A stretch of DNA of 64,000 bases from DATAEG01 sp051001975 (GCA_051001975.1 JBPCMU010000051.1:12390-76389), one strand, 5' to 3'. Shown: positions 17,054 to 25,014, numbered from the stretch's first letter. Notes: generated by a model from the letters alone, not told the origin. Made by a program: numbers and translations.

Positions 17054-17971
17054 TCAGCCCTTGACCGCTCCGGAGGCGAGTCCAGCGACCAGATAGCGCT
17101 GGAGGAATGTAAACGCGAGAACGACAGGGATCGAGACGACGAGGGAGGCGGCCATCAGATCGGCCCAGGAGGTCTGGAATTCGCCGATGTAGGTGTTCAC
17201 CAGGCCGGGTGGCAGGGTCTGTGTCTTCGGCCCGGACAGGGTGAGCGCAAAGATAAAGTCGTTCCAGCCGCGGACGAAGGCGAACAGTCCTGCCGCGATG
17301 AGACCGGGCCGGGTGAGGGGGAGCACCACCGAGTGCAGGGTCCGCCACCGGGACGCGCCATCGATCCGCGCCGACTCGATCAGTGAGTCGGAGATGCCGT
17401 CGAAGAAGCCTTTCAGCATCCACACGCACAGCGGCAACGTGAATGTGCTGAACGACAGGATCAGCGCCAGGTAGGTGTTGAGCAGGCCGTAGGCGTTGAA
17501 CAGGGCGTACAGGGTCACCAGAAGCAATGCTTGCGGGAACATCTGCGAGGCCAGAACCGAGTACATCAGCGCCTTGCGTCCGGGATAGCGGAATTTCGAG
17601 AAGGAGTACGCCATGTAAGCGGACACCACGACGCTCAGCAGTGCTGTCACCACCGAGACGATCGCGCTGTTCACCAGGTAGCGCAGCAGTTGTGAGTTGT
17701 GGGTCAGCCCGGTGAAGTGGCTGATCGTCACCGAGGTCGGGAAGAACCGCGGCGGGAATTGAAATACCTCGCCGTCCGGTGTCAGGGACGTGACCAGCAG
17801 CCAGTACACCGGCAACAGTCCGAAGCAGCCGATGACCACGATCGCTGCCCAGGCAACTATGCGTTGGCGTCGGATGTCCGTTCGTAACTGTCGACGCGCT
17901 CGCCGCCGGGGAGTCGGTTCGACAGGCGCGTCCGAAATGATCCTTCCGGGGTGGGTGGTGGCGGTCGGCAT
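17054..17971 (-). CDS. ABC sugar permease, MalG type
   Basis: A 305-residue inner-membrane permease with about six helices. The EAA loop that contacts the ATPase is ESARIDGASRWRTLHSVVLP near residue 207. The long N-terminal cytoplasmic arginine-rich stretch (RRRARRQLRTDIRRQR) is unusual but starts at the ATG that overlaps the upstream permease stop (TGATG). No ATP-binding subunit is encoded nearby, so a shared MsmK/MsiK-like ATPase is expected elsewhere in the genome. Confidence 0.93.
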   Translation of the reverse strand: MPTATTHPGRIISDAPVEPTPRRRARRQLRTDIRRQRIVAWAAIVVIGCFGLLPVYWLLVTSLTPDGEVFQFPPRFFPTSVTISHFTGLTHNSQLLRYLVNSAIVSVVTALLSVVVSAYMAYSFSKFRYPGRKALMYSVLASQMFPQALLLVTLYALFNAYGLLNTYLALILSFSTFTLPLCVWMLKGFFDGISDSLIESARIDGASRWRTLHSVVLPLTRPGLIAAGLFAFVRGWNDFIFALTLSGPKTQTLPPGLVNTYIGEFQTSWADLMAASLVVSIPVVLAFTFLQRYLVAGLASGAVKG

Positions 17972-18888
17972 CAGCTAGACCCTCGTTCGCTGAACTGCAC
18001 ATAGGCCACGGTCAGGACCATCAGCATCAGCATCCACAGAGCGCCCAGTGCGCCTGCCTTGCCGACATCGAAGCCGGTGAAGGCGGTCTGGTAGAGGTCG
18101 ACGGCCAGCGTTGTGGTCGCTTTCGCTGGGCCGCCTCCGGTGAGCACGAAGATGGTGTCGAAGTGCTGGAAGTTCCAGATGAACTCCAGCAGCAGGACGA
18201 TGCCGGCGATAGGCCGCAGGTGCGGAACGGTGATCGCGCGGAACCGTTGGATCGAGCCGGCCCCGTCCATTGCGGCGGCCTCGTAGAGCTCGCCAGGAAC
18301 GGTCTGCATGCCGGCCAGCAGCATGACCATCATCCACGGAAAGCTCGCCCAGCTCTTCGCGATGATCACCGCGAGCATCGCCGTATGTGGCTGACCCAGC
18401 CAGGCGACGCTCGAATCGATCAGATGGAGCTTGAGCAGCAGACCGTTGAGCACTCCGTAGTTGGCGTTGAAGATCCACAGCCACAGAAATGACACGACAA
18501 CGCTGGGCACCACCCACGGGATCAGGAACAGCCCGCGCAGCGCCGCGCGACCACGGAGGTTGACGTTCAGGGCCAGCGCCAACCCCAGACCGAGCAGGAA
18601 CGGCAGCGCCGTGGCCCCTACGGTGAAGATGATCGTGCGCTGCAGGTCGGGCCAGAAGCTGCCGTCGAGCACGGTGCGGAAGTTCTGTAGACCGATGAAC
18701 TTGCGACCCGGGATGACCAGGCTCTGCTTGAAGAATCCGGAGACGATCGAAGCCACTAACGGGTACGCGACGATCGCCAGGAACAGGGCAAGCCCGGGCA
18801 GGATGAGTACGAACGCGAAACCGATGTCGCCGCGCTGATCCGGTCGGGACAACCGGCCTTTTCGCGGTGGCGCGGTGAGCGTTGTCAT
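17971..18888 (-). CDS. ABC sugar permease, MalF type
   Basis: A 305-residue permease from ATG 18888, MTTLTAPPRKGRLSRPD, followed by the first membrane helix IGFAFVLILPGLALFLAIVA. The EAA loop is YEAAAMDGAGSIQRFRAITV. The sequence upstream of 18888 in the same frame belongs to the IclR gene, whose stop overlaps this start (ATGA), which fixes the start. Confidence 0.93.
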   Translation of the reverse strand: MTTLTAPPRKGRLSRPDQRGDIGFAFVLILPGLALFLAIVAYPLVASIVSGFFKQSLVIPGRKFIGLQNFRTVLDGSFWPDLQRTIIFTVGATALPFLLGLGLALALNVNLRGRAALRGLFLIPWVVPSVVVSFLWLWIFNANYGVLNGLLLKLHLIDSSVAWLGQPHTAMLAVIIAKSWASFPWMMVMLLAGMQTVPGELYEAAAMDGAGSIQRFRAITVPHLRPIAGIVLLLEFIWNFQHFDTIFVLTGGGPAKATTTLAVDLYQTAFTGFDVGKAGALGALWMLMLMVLTVAYVQFSERGSS

Positions 18889-19709
18889 CCGGTCGACTCC
18901 TCGGCCGCTGCACTCATCGCGTGCAACGGGAGTGCGACAGCGCGGTATCCGAGCGCGATACTGATCGTGTCGGCCAGTTCGACGACGGCCTGACCGAGTT
19001 CGTCTTGGCGGGTGTCCAGGTTGACTGCGGAGAGCGGTCCCGAGATCGACACGGCGGCCACGACGTCGTTGCTGCGATCGCGGATGGGTGCGGCGACGCA
19101 GGCGCGGCCCCGGGCCAGTTCCTCGACCTCGGTGCCGTAGCCACGATCGAGCACGGAATTGACCGCGGCGTCGAGGGCATCGTGCGTGGTCAGGGTCCGC
19201 GCGGTGAACGCGGTCAGTGATTCCTCCGTGAGCAGTGCGCGGCGGCTCGCGGCGTCCAGCCCGGCAAGTAAGGACTTGCCCAAGCCGGTGGCGTGCAGCG
19301 GATTGCGGGTTCCGGTCAGGGTGAACGACCGTGGCGCCAGCCATCCTTCGGTATTGAACAGGTACTGCAGGTGATCGTCTTGCCGTTGGGCCAGGTTGAC
19401 TCCCAGGCCGAGGCTACTGGCGAGGTTCTGCATGTGTTGGCGTGCCTCGCGATAGACGGGGGACTGGTTGGCCGCAGCTCCGCCGATGCTCAGGGCTACT
19501 GCGCCCAGCCGGTAGGTCGATGTAGCCGGATCGCGCTCGACGAATCGCAGTGACTCGAGGGTCGCCAGCAGGCGCGATGCGGTGGACAGTCCGACTCCGG
19601 CGGCGGTGGCCAGATCCGAGGCACGCAACGCGCGGTGATCGTCGGCCATCGCCTGAAGCAGCGCGGCGGCACGTTCCACGCTCTGGTTGGGCACGTTCTC
19701 GACAGGCAT
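18885..19709 (-). CDS. IclR-family transcriptional regulator
   Basis: A 274-residue regulator and the first gene of the leftward eight-gene operon. Winged helix near residues 10-70 (SVERAAALLQAMADDHRALRA, then AAGVGLSTASRLLATLESL); the effector domain follows with HATGLGKSLLAGL and GRACVAAPIRDRSNDVVAAV. IclR proteins of sugar catabolic loci usually repress their own operon and respond to a sugar or sugar acid. ATG 19709 (MPVENVPNQSVERA) is chosen because the upstream extension has no resemblance to the family. Its likely operators lie in the divergent gap 19710-19842. Confidence 0.9.
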   Translation of the reverse strand: MPVENVPNQSVERAAALLQAMADDHRALRASDLATAAGVGLSTASRLLATLESLRFVERDPATSTYRLGAVALSIGGAAANQSPVYREARQHMQNLASSLGLGVNLAQRQDDHLQYLFNTEGWLAPRSFTLTGTRNPLHATGLGKSLLAGLDAASRRALLTEESLTAFTARTLTTHDALDAAVNSVLDRGYGTEVEELARGRACVAAPIRDRSNDVVAAVSISGPLSAVNLDTRQDELGQAVVELADTISIALGYRAVALPLHAMSAAAEESTG

Positions 19710-19791
19710 GTGTCTCCACGATTGCGATGAGGTTGCCAACGTGGACTGACGATAGGCATACTGCTGCAAGGCGTCAACCAGAAACCATGAT

Positions 19792-19806
19792 GGAATGCTC
19801 GATTCC
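19792..19806. promoter_or_regulatory. Candidate IclR operator, GGAAT inverted repeat
   Basis: GGAAT (19792-19796) and ATTCC (19802-19806) form a short dyad with a five-base spacer in the gap between the IclR gene and the divergent dehydratase operon. IclR sites are usually dyads of about this size. TTGACA lies a few bases downstream at about 19813 and could be a -35 element. Confidence 0.35.
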
Positions 19807-19842
19807 TGCAACTTGACATCCATAATGAGAGGGCGGTGGCGA

Positions 19843-20994
19843 GTGAAAATCGCGGAGGTCCGGACTTATCCGGTGCGAGTGCAGGCGGAAGCCAGCTATC
19901 TCGGTACGCCGCCGGACGGGACCGCGACGGCCTACTTCACCCGGGCGCCCTGGCGCAGCCTCTACTCGGCCGGATTCGAGTCGATGCTGGTCAAGATAAC
20001 TACCGACGACGGACTGGTCGGCTGGGGTGAAGCGCTGGCGCCGGTTGGTCCGCAAATCAGCGCCGCTGTCGTGGATCTGTTGCTCACCCCGGCGCTGCTG
20101 GGTGAGGATCCGACTGCGGTGCGGCCGTTGGCCAGCCGGTTGAGCGGTCTGATGCGCGAGCGTGGCCACCTCGTCGGGCACCAGGCCGACGCGCTGGCGG
20201 CCGTCGACGTCGCTCTGTGGGACCTCGCCGGGCGCGCGGCGGGGCTACCAGTGGCCGATCTCCTCGGTGGTGCGTTCCGGCGGCAGATCCCGTACTACAT
20301 ATCCGGCCTGCCGCGTCCGGACGATGCGGCCCGCGTAGAGCTGATGGCCTCGTGGGTGGCCGACGGACAGCGCCGAGTGAAGCTGCATCTAGGCCAGGGG
20401 GTGGCCGCTGACCTGGCCACCTTCGACGCCGTCGCAGCCGTGCATCCGGACCTGCAGATCGCCGTCGACGCGCATTGGGCGTACACCGGATCCGAGGCGA
20501 CCCGACTCGGCCGGGCGCTGGATGAGCGAGGCGCCTGGTTCCTCGAGGCACCCCTACAACCGGAGGATCTCGCCGGGCACCGCGAACTCGCTGCTGATGT
20601 GATCACGCCTATCGCCGTCGGCGAGACGTTGCGCAACAGGTTCGAGTTCGCGCAGTGGTTCGCTGCCCGTGGTATGGACATCGCTCAGCCCGACGTCGGA
20701 CGCACCGGAATCACCGAAGCGATAGTCATCGCTGGTCTGGCGTCGGCGGCCTTCGTGCCGGTCGCGCCGCATCACTCGGTGGGCCTCGGTGTCGTGTTGG
20801 CGGCTGGGCTGCACGTGGCAGCCGCTGTCGAGAACCTGGCCGTGTTCGAGTTCCAACCGGATACCACGCCGGTTGGCAACGGCATTCTGCGTGCACCCGT
20901 CGAACGCGGTGGCGCCGGCTTCGTCCTTCCTGACGGCCCGGGGTTGGGCGTCGAGGTGGACGAGGCCGCCGTGCAGGCTGCGGTGATCGGATGA
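19843..20994 (+). CDS. Enolase-superfamily (mandelate racemase/MLE) sugar-acid dehydratase, second copy
   Basis: A 383-residue enzyme from GTG 19843, preceded by GAGAGGG nine bases away; an upstream TTG at 19795 is in frame but would run through the operator region. Metal ligands look complete: Asp in IAVDAHWAYTGSE, Glu in AWFLEAPLQPED, and Glu in PIAVGETLRNRF. The general-base His is in VAPHHSVGLG with Asp in AQPDVGRTGITE. It differs enough from the first dehydratase that the pair probably handles different acids. Its stop overlaps the next gene's start. Confidence 0.88.
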   Translation: MKIAEVRTYPVRVQAEASYLGTPPDGTATAYFTRAPWRSLYSAGFESMLVKITTDDGLVGWGEALAPVGPQISAAVVDLLLTPALLGEDPTAVRPLASRLSGLMRERGHLVGHQADALAAVDVALWDLAGRAAGLPVADLLGGAFRRQIPYYISGLPRPDDAARVELMASWVADGQRRVKLHLGQGVAADLATFDAVAAVHPDLQIAVDAHWAYTGSEATRLGRALDERGAWFLEAPLQPEDLAGHRELAADVITPIAVGETLRNRFEFAQWFAARGMDIAQPDVGRTGITEAIVIAGLASAAFVPVAPHHSVGLGVVLAAGLHVAAAVENLAVFEFQPDTTPVGNGILRAPVERGGAGFVLPDGPGLGVEVDEAAVQAAVIG

Positions 20995-21899
20995 GGGCCG
21001 CAGCGATGCGCATTGGTGGGCTCATCCCGGTGCTGGCGACACCGTTCACCGAGGACGGCGAGGTGGATCTTCGCTCGCTGACCACCCTGACCGAGTTTCA
21101 GGTCGGCGCCGGCGCCGACGGGGTCGCGCTGTTCGGTCACGCGTCGGAGGGTTTCAGCCTCACTACGGTCGAGCGCGCGGAGATACTGAAGACCGTGCGA
21201 GCTGCCGTACCGGACCCGTTCCCGATAGTGGCCGGAGTGTCGGCCACCGGGACAGGCGAGGCCGTTGAGCTCGCGGACCGCGCCGCAGATGGTGGGGCCG
21301 CCGCGCTCATGGTGCTCCCGCCCCACATGGTGGCGCCGAGTCCGGACCAGCTGGTCGACTTCTATGCCGCCGTTGCCGCCGCCGGAGTACCGGTCATGGT
21401 GCAGGACGCCCCGGGGAACTCTCGGGTGTCGATGAGCGTGGAGCTGATCACCCGGCTGGCCGAGGTCGACGGGGTCGACTCGGTGAAGGTGGAGACGCAG
21501 CCGACGACGCCGAAGGTGGCTGACCTCGTTGCAGCCGCGCCGGCCGGGTTCGACGTGTTCGGCGGCCAGAACGCACTCTTCTGCCTGGAGGAGTACGACC
21601 GAGGAGCAGTCGGCACCATGCCGGCCGGCGAGTTCACCGACCTGTTGCGCCCGGTGCTCGACGCCTTCGTGACCGGCGACCGCGCCGGCGCCCGGGCCGG
21701 CTTCACTGCGCTGCTGCCGTTGATCCGGTTCGGGCTTCAGCCGGGGCTGGCCTGGGCAGTGCACAAGCAGGTGATGGTGGCCCGCGGTTTGATCGCGACG
21801 GCCACGGTGCGCGCGCCGGCGCAACCGCTGGACGAGTCGGCCAGTCGCTGGCTCGCGGACCTGCTCGACGACCTCGGTCTAGGCGGTTCGCCGCAGTGA
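20991..21899 (+). CDS. DapA-family (dihydrodipicolinate synthase-like) aldolase
   Basis: A 302-residue TIM-barrel aldolase; ATG 20991 overlaps the previous stop (ATGA), and ATG 21006 (MRIGGLIPVLATPF) is an alternative. The Schiff-base lysine is probably in DGVDSVKVETQPTTPK. The usual catalytic tyrosine motif (YNxP) is replaced by VQDAPGNS, so the proton relay differs from classical DapA. The neighbours suggest cleavage of a 2-keto-3-deoxy sugar acid to pyruvate and an aldehyde. Confidence 0.85.
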   Translation: MRAAAMRIGGLIPVLATPFTEDGEVDLRSLTTLTEFQVGAGADGVALFGHASEGFSLTTVERAEILKTVRAAVPDPFPIVAGVSATGTGEAVELADRAADGGAAALMVLPPHMVAPSPDQLVDFYAAVAAAGVPVMVQDAPGNSRVSMSVELITRLAEVDGVDSVKVETQPTTPKVADLVAAAPAGFDVFGGQNALFCLEEYDRGAVGTMPAGEFTDLLRPVLDAFVTGDRAGARAGFTALLPLIRFGLQPGLAWAVHKQVMVARGLIATATVRAPAQPLDESASRWLADLLDDLGLGGSPQ

Positions 21900-22615
21900 C
21901 CCGGGGCGTCTTCGTCGCCGGCGCGAGCAGCCCGATCGGGTTGGCTGTCGCCGCCGAGTTCGCTGCGTCCGGTGACCGCGTCGTCGGCGCCTCGCTGGAA
22001 TCGTGCGACGCTCCGGTGTTCGCCCAGCATCTCGTCGTCGACCTGGCGAAACCGCAGAGTGCTGCGCGGGCCGTTCGCTACGCCGCCGAGGTGCTGGGCC
22101 GGCTGGACGTGATCATTCTTGCCGCCGCGGTCATGCCGGTAGCTTCCGCGGTAAAAACGACCGACGAGCAGTGGCATACCGCCGTCGCGAGCACTCTGGA
22201 CGGCGCGTTCTGGGTGGCCCGGGAGTCCCTGCGGTTGCTCGGCGCCGGGTCGAGCATCGTGGCCATCACGTCGGTGAACGCGACGCTGGCCGCTCCGAGC
22301 CTGCCGGGGTATGCCGCCGCCAAAGCCGGGGTGGAAGGGCTGATCCGGCAGTTGGCACTGCAGTACGGACCCGCTGGCATCAGGGTGAATGCGGTCGCTC
22401 CCGGGATGATCGGGAATGCCGAGCTGCCTGGGGTTGCCGACGGTTATCCGCTGGGGCGGGTCGGCCGGCCCGAGGAGGTGGCCGCTGCCGTGGCATTCCT
22501 TGCATCGTCAGCTGCGAGTTTCATCACCGGGGTCACGTTGCCCGTCGACGGAGGGCTGGCCATTTCCTCGCCGGCCGCCTGGCTGCGTCCGGACCTGCGC
22601 GCCCGGTTCCTTTAG
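21896..22615 (+). CDS. Short-chain dehydrogenase/reductase
   Basis: A 239-residue SDR with the nucleotide loop GASSPIG and the catalytic Ser-Tyr-Lys (ITSVNATLAAPS, then YAAAKAG). The C-terminal VTLPVDGGLAISS is typical of classical SDRs. GTG 21896 overlaps the aldolase stop (GTGA). It could oxidise the free sugar to a lactone for the SMP-30 enzyme, or act in the KduD-like reduction of a deoxy-keto uronate; the context supports either. Its 3' end overlaps the convergent PucR-type gene by four bases. Confidence 0.88.
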   Translation: MTRGVFVAGASSPIGLAVAAEFAASGDRVVGASLESCDAPVFAQHLVVDLAKPQSAARAVRYAAEVLGRLDVIILAAAVMPVASAVKTTDEQWHTAVASTLDGAFWVARESLRLLGAGSSIVAITSVNATLAAPSLPGYAAAKAGVEGLIRQLALQYGPAGIRVNAVAPGMIGNAELPGVADGYPLGRVGRPEEVAAAVAFLASSAASFITGVTLPVDGGLAISSPAAWLRPDLRARFL

Positions 22616-23859
22616 CCCGCCGCGCTCAGTCGGCCGAGGCCGATCGCGATGCGGATCGTGTAGGCCTCACGGGGCTGGGTCGGCGACAGCCCGCAGACGG
22701 TGGCCACCCGGCGCAGCCGGTAACGGACCGTGTTCGGGTGCACGAACAGGGCCCGGGCGGTCGCCTCCAGCGAGCTGCCGCCGTCGAAGTAGGCGTCGAT
22801 CGTGCTCAGCAACGTGTCACCGGCGGCCAGTAGTGGGGCGTAGACCGAGCGGACCAGGTGATGCCGGGCCGCCGCCTCGCCGGACAGGGCGCGCTCGGCG
22901 AGCAGTTCATCGGCTGCCACCGGCCGCGGGGCAGCCGGCCACGCCGCCACCACCGAGAGACCGTTCAACGCGGCGCGGGTCGAGTCGCCCGCGGCCGCGA
23001 TGTCCACGACGAGTGGTCCCGCGACGACCGGCTCCTCCGCAGCGAACACGTCCAGGAACGAGGCCGATACGTCGACGTCAGCCGATACGCCACCGACGAC
23101 GACCACCAGCCGGTCGGCATGCACCCCGGCCATGCAGTCCAACTTCAGCCGGCGGGCCGTGCGGTGCACCAGTTCCAGGGTCGCGGTCGGATCCAGGTCG
23201 GGCGCTCCGCCGACGATCGCGGCGACGGATCCCGCGCGGTGCCAGCCGAGCGCGGCCGCCTGGCTGGACGGCGCGGACTCGCTCGTGTCAGTGCCGCGGA
23301 CGAGCCCGTCGATGACCAGTGATTCCAATCGGGCATCCCAGGCGCCGCGGCTCTCCGCGGCGCCGGCGTAGACCCGGGCCGCGGCGAACGCGATCTCCCG
23401 GGAGAACCGCAGCATCGACTCACGAACCTCGATCTCGTCGCCGGGCGCGGCCAGCAACGGCACCCGCTCCTCCACGACACCGACCATCACCCGGACCATC
23501 TCGACGGTCTGGCGCAGTGACACGGTGCGGGTGAGCTCTGGCGGTGCCGCGCCGAAGACGTCGGTGGCCAGACTCATCGCGTCGGTAGGGGAGCGCATCC
23601 ATTCGACGAAGCTGCTCACCCCGGCCTGCGCGACGAGGGTGACCCAGCTGCGCTGGTTGGCCGGCAACGCGCGGAACCAGGCGAGCGTGTCGTCCATCTT
23701 CGCCACGCTCTGTGTCGCCAGCGCGCCGGAGGATCTCTCGATCCGCCGGATCGTCTCCTCCTCGACGTCACCCACGACGAGCAGCCTGCCACGCGCGGGG
23801 TCTTCCCGGCGCCCGGTCCGGCGAGGATCATGGTGCGTCACCACGGGGGGAGCGGTCAT
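22612..23859 (-). CDS. PucR-type helix-turn-helix regulator, Rv2242-like
   Basis: 415-residue regulator with the PucR C-terminal helix-turn-helix: LLSTIDAYFDGGSSLEATAR, then LFVHPNTVRYRLRRV. The N-terminal and middle parts resemble the mycobacterial Rv2242 protein, which sits between aceE and fabD. Here it lies between the same two genes but 11 kb from fabD. The start is uncertain: ATG 23859 overlaps the start codon of the divergent gene, and GTG 23775 (MGDVEEETIRRIE) is an alternative that would better fit the length of relatives. A role in lipid gene regulation is inferred from synteny only. Confidence 0.82.
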   Translation of the reverse strand: MTAPPVVTHHDPRRTGRREDPARGRLLVVGDVEEETIRRIERSSGALATQSVAKMDDTLAWFRALPANQRSWVTLVAQAGVSSFVEWMRSPTDAMSLATDVFGAAPPELTRTVSLRQTVEMVRVMVGVVEERVPLLAAPGDEIEVRESMLRFSREIAFAAARVYAGAAESRGAWDARLESLVIDGLVRGTDTSESAPSSQAAALGWHRAGSVAAIVGGAPDLDPTATLELVHRTARRLKLDCMAGVHADRLVVVVGGVSADVDVSASFLDVFAAEEPVVAGPLVVDIAAAGDSTRAALNGLSVVAAWPAAPRPVAADELLAERALSGEAAARHHLVRSVYAPLLAAGDTLLSTIDAYFDGGSSLEATARALFVHPNTVRYRLRRVATVCGLSPTQPREAYTIRIAIGLGRLSAAG

Positions 23860-24259
23860 GGCCGGCACCAAGGACGACCCCTGGAGGTTGCACACGCCAC
23901 CGGGTAGTTCGGCCTACGAGATGTACCGCGACGATGCCACCGAGCCAGCCCAATTGATGTGTCAGGTCGGCGCTACTCGGCTGGCCTATGACGTCCGCTG
24001 CATCGACGACACGGTGGTGATGCTTACCGCGCACGGCGATTGGATGCCGCTCGGCGCCGTAGACGAGCAGAAGCCCGCTGCCGAAGGCACGCTGGAGGCC
24101 TGGGCACGCAGCAGCGACAATCCGATCGGCGATTGGTACGGCCTGCGCAAGGGCTACCGCGGCAGGTTCGCGATGTACGTCCCGCCGTTGCTGGAGGAGC
24201 TCGGTCTGGTCGAGCTGGAGCATAATCCGCGGAACAATCGGGTTCGGATTCGTCAGTAG
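23858..24259 (+). CDS. Conserved hypothetical protein, 133 aa
   Basis: ATG 23858 is supported by GGGGGGAG six bases upstream. The protein opens MAGTKDDPWRLHTPPGSSAYE and contains HGDWMPLGAVDEQKPAAEG and WYGLRKGYRGRFAMYVPPLL. I believe it belongs to a small actinobacterial family of unknown function whose members share these motifs, but cannot give its accession with confidence. Its start codon overlaps, head-to-head, a possible start of the PucR-type gene. Confidence 0.8.
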   Translation: MAGTKDDPWRLHTPPGSSAYEMYRDDATEPAQLMCQVGATRLAYDVRCIDDTVVMLTAHGDWMPLGAVDEQKPAAEGTLEAWARSSDNPIGDWYGLRKGYRGRFAMYVPPLLEELGLVELEHNPRNNRVRIRQ

Positions 24260-24288
24260 CGTTGTGAATTAAGGCTGGCCCCGGAGTT

Positions 24289-24310
24289 GACTTCAAGTTC
24301 ACTTGAAGTC
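24289..24310. promoter_or_regulatory. 10-bp perfect palindrome upstream of the split transketolase
   Basis: GACTTCAAGT (24289-24298) and ACTTGAAGTC (24301-24310), separated by two bases, end 14 bases before the ATG. The core CTTCAAG/CTTGAAG resembles SoxR/MerR-type operators. TTGACT at 24287-24292 could be the -35 and GAGACT at 24312-24317 a weak -10 with the 19-bp spacing typical of MerR-controlled promoters. Confidence 0.7.
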
Positions 24311-24324
24311 AGAGACTGACCAGC

Positions 24325-25014
24325 ATGACTGCGACCGAGGTCCCCACCCGGCGGCACTACGGCTATCACGAGTTGCCGCGGTTGCTCGCATCGATGCCCG
24401 GCGACGAGGTGACCCGCCCGTCCACCCTCGACGTGTTGTGGGTGCTGTACGACCGCATCCTCACTGTGGACGCGGATCGTCCGGACGATCCCGACCGGGA
24501 CAGGTTCGTGTTGTCGAAGGGACATGCGCCGAGCGCGTTCTACGCCGTCCTTGCCGCGAAGGGGTTCCTCGACCCGGCGGTGTTGCCGACCCTCCAGCAG
24601 TTCGACTCGCCGCTCGGCGGTCATCCGGACCGGGTGCTGGTCAGCGGCGCGGAGATCGGCAGTGGTTCCCTGGGGCACGGCCTGCCGCTCTCGGTCGGCA
24701 TGGCGCACGGGCTGCGCGCGACCGGTCGCTCGGCGCGGGTGTTCTGCCTGATCGGCGACGGCGAACTGGACGAGGGCAGCAACCACGAAGCGATCGCCTA
24801 CGCCGGCGCGGTCGCGCTGGCCGGCCTGACTGTCGTCGCCGTCGACAATGCGTCAGGTCGACACGGTTGGCGCGGCGGGATCGCCGCCTGGTTCGGGGTC
24901 GCCGGATGGGCTACTCACACCGTCGACGGACGCGATCACGATGCATTGGCAGCCGCCTTCGAGGCGCCGGTCGGCAATCGTCCGAAGGTAGTCGTTGCGG
25001 AGGTGGCAGCCTGA
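24325..25014 (+). CDS. Transketolase, N-terminal (TPP-binding) subunit
   Basis: A 229-residue polypeptide equal to the first domain of transketolase. FVLSKGHAPSAFYAVLA and GSGSLGHGLPLSVGMAHGL match the family, and the thiamine pyrophosphate motif runs from GDGELDEG to VAVDNASG. It is coupled to the next gene, which supplies the second and third domains (TGATG overlap). Split transketolases occur in many bacteria outside the main pentose-phosphate cluster, often in specialised sugar metabolism. Confidence 0.92.
   Translation: MTATEVPTRRHYGYHELPRLLASMPGDEVTRPSTLDVLWVLYDRILTVDADRPDDPDRDRFVLSKGHAPSAFYAVLAAKGFLDPAVLPTLQQFDSPLGGHPDRVLVSGAEIGSGSLGHGLPLSVGMAHGLRATGRSARVFCLIGDGELDEGSNHEAIAYAGAVALAGLTVVAVDNASGRHGWRGGIAAWFGVAGWATHTVDGRDHDALAAAFEAPVGNRPKVVVAEVAA

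Noticed and set aside
19813..19826. TTGACA and TAATGA as a promoter of the second dehydratase
   Set aside because: They are only four bases apart, far from the usual 17, so they do not form one promoter. TTGACA may still be part of another one.
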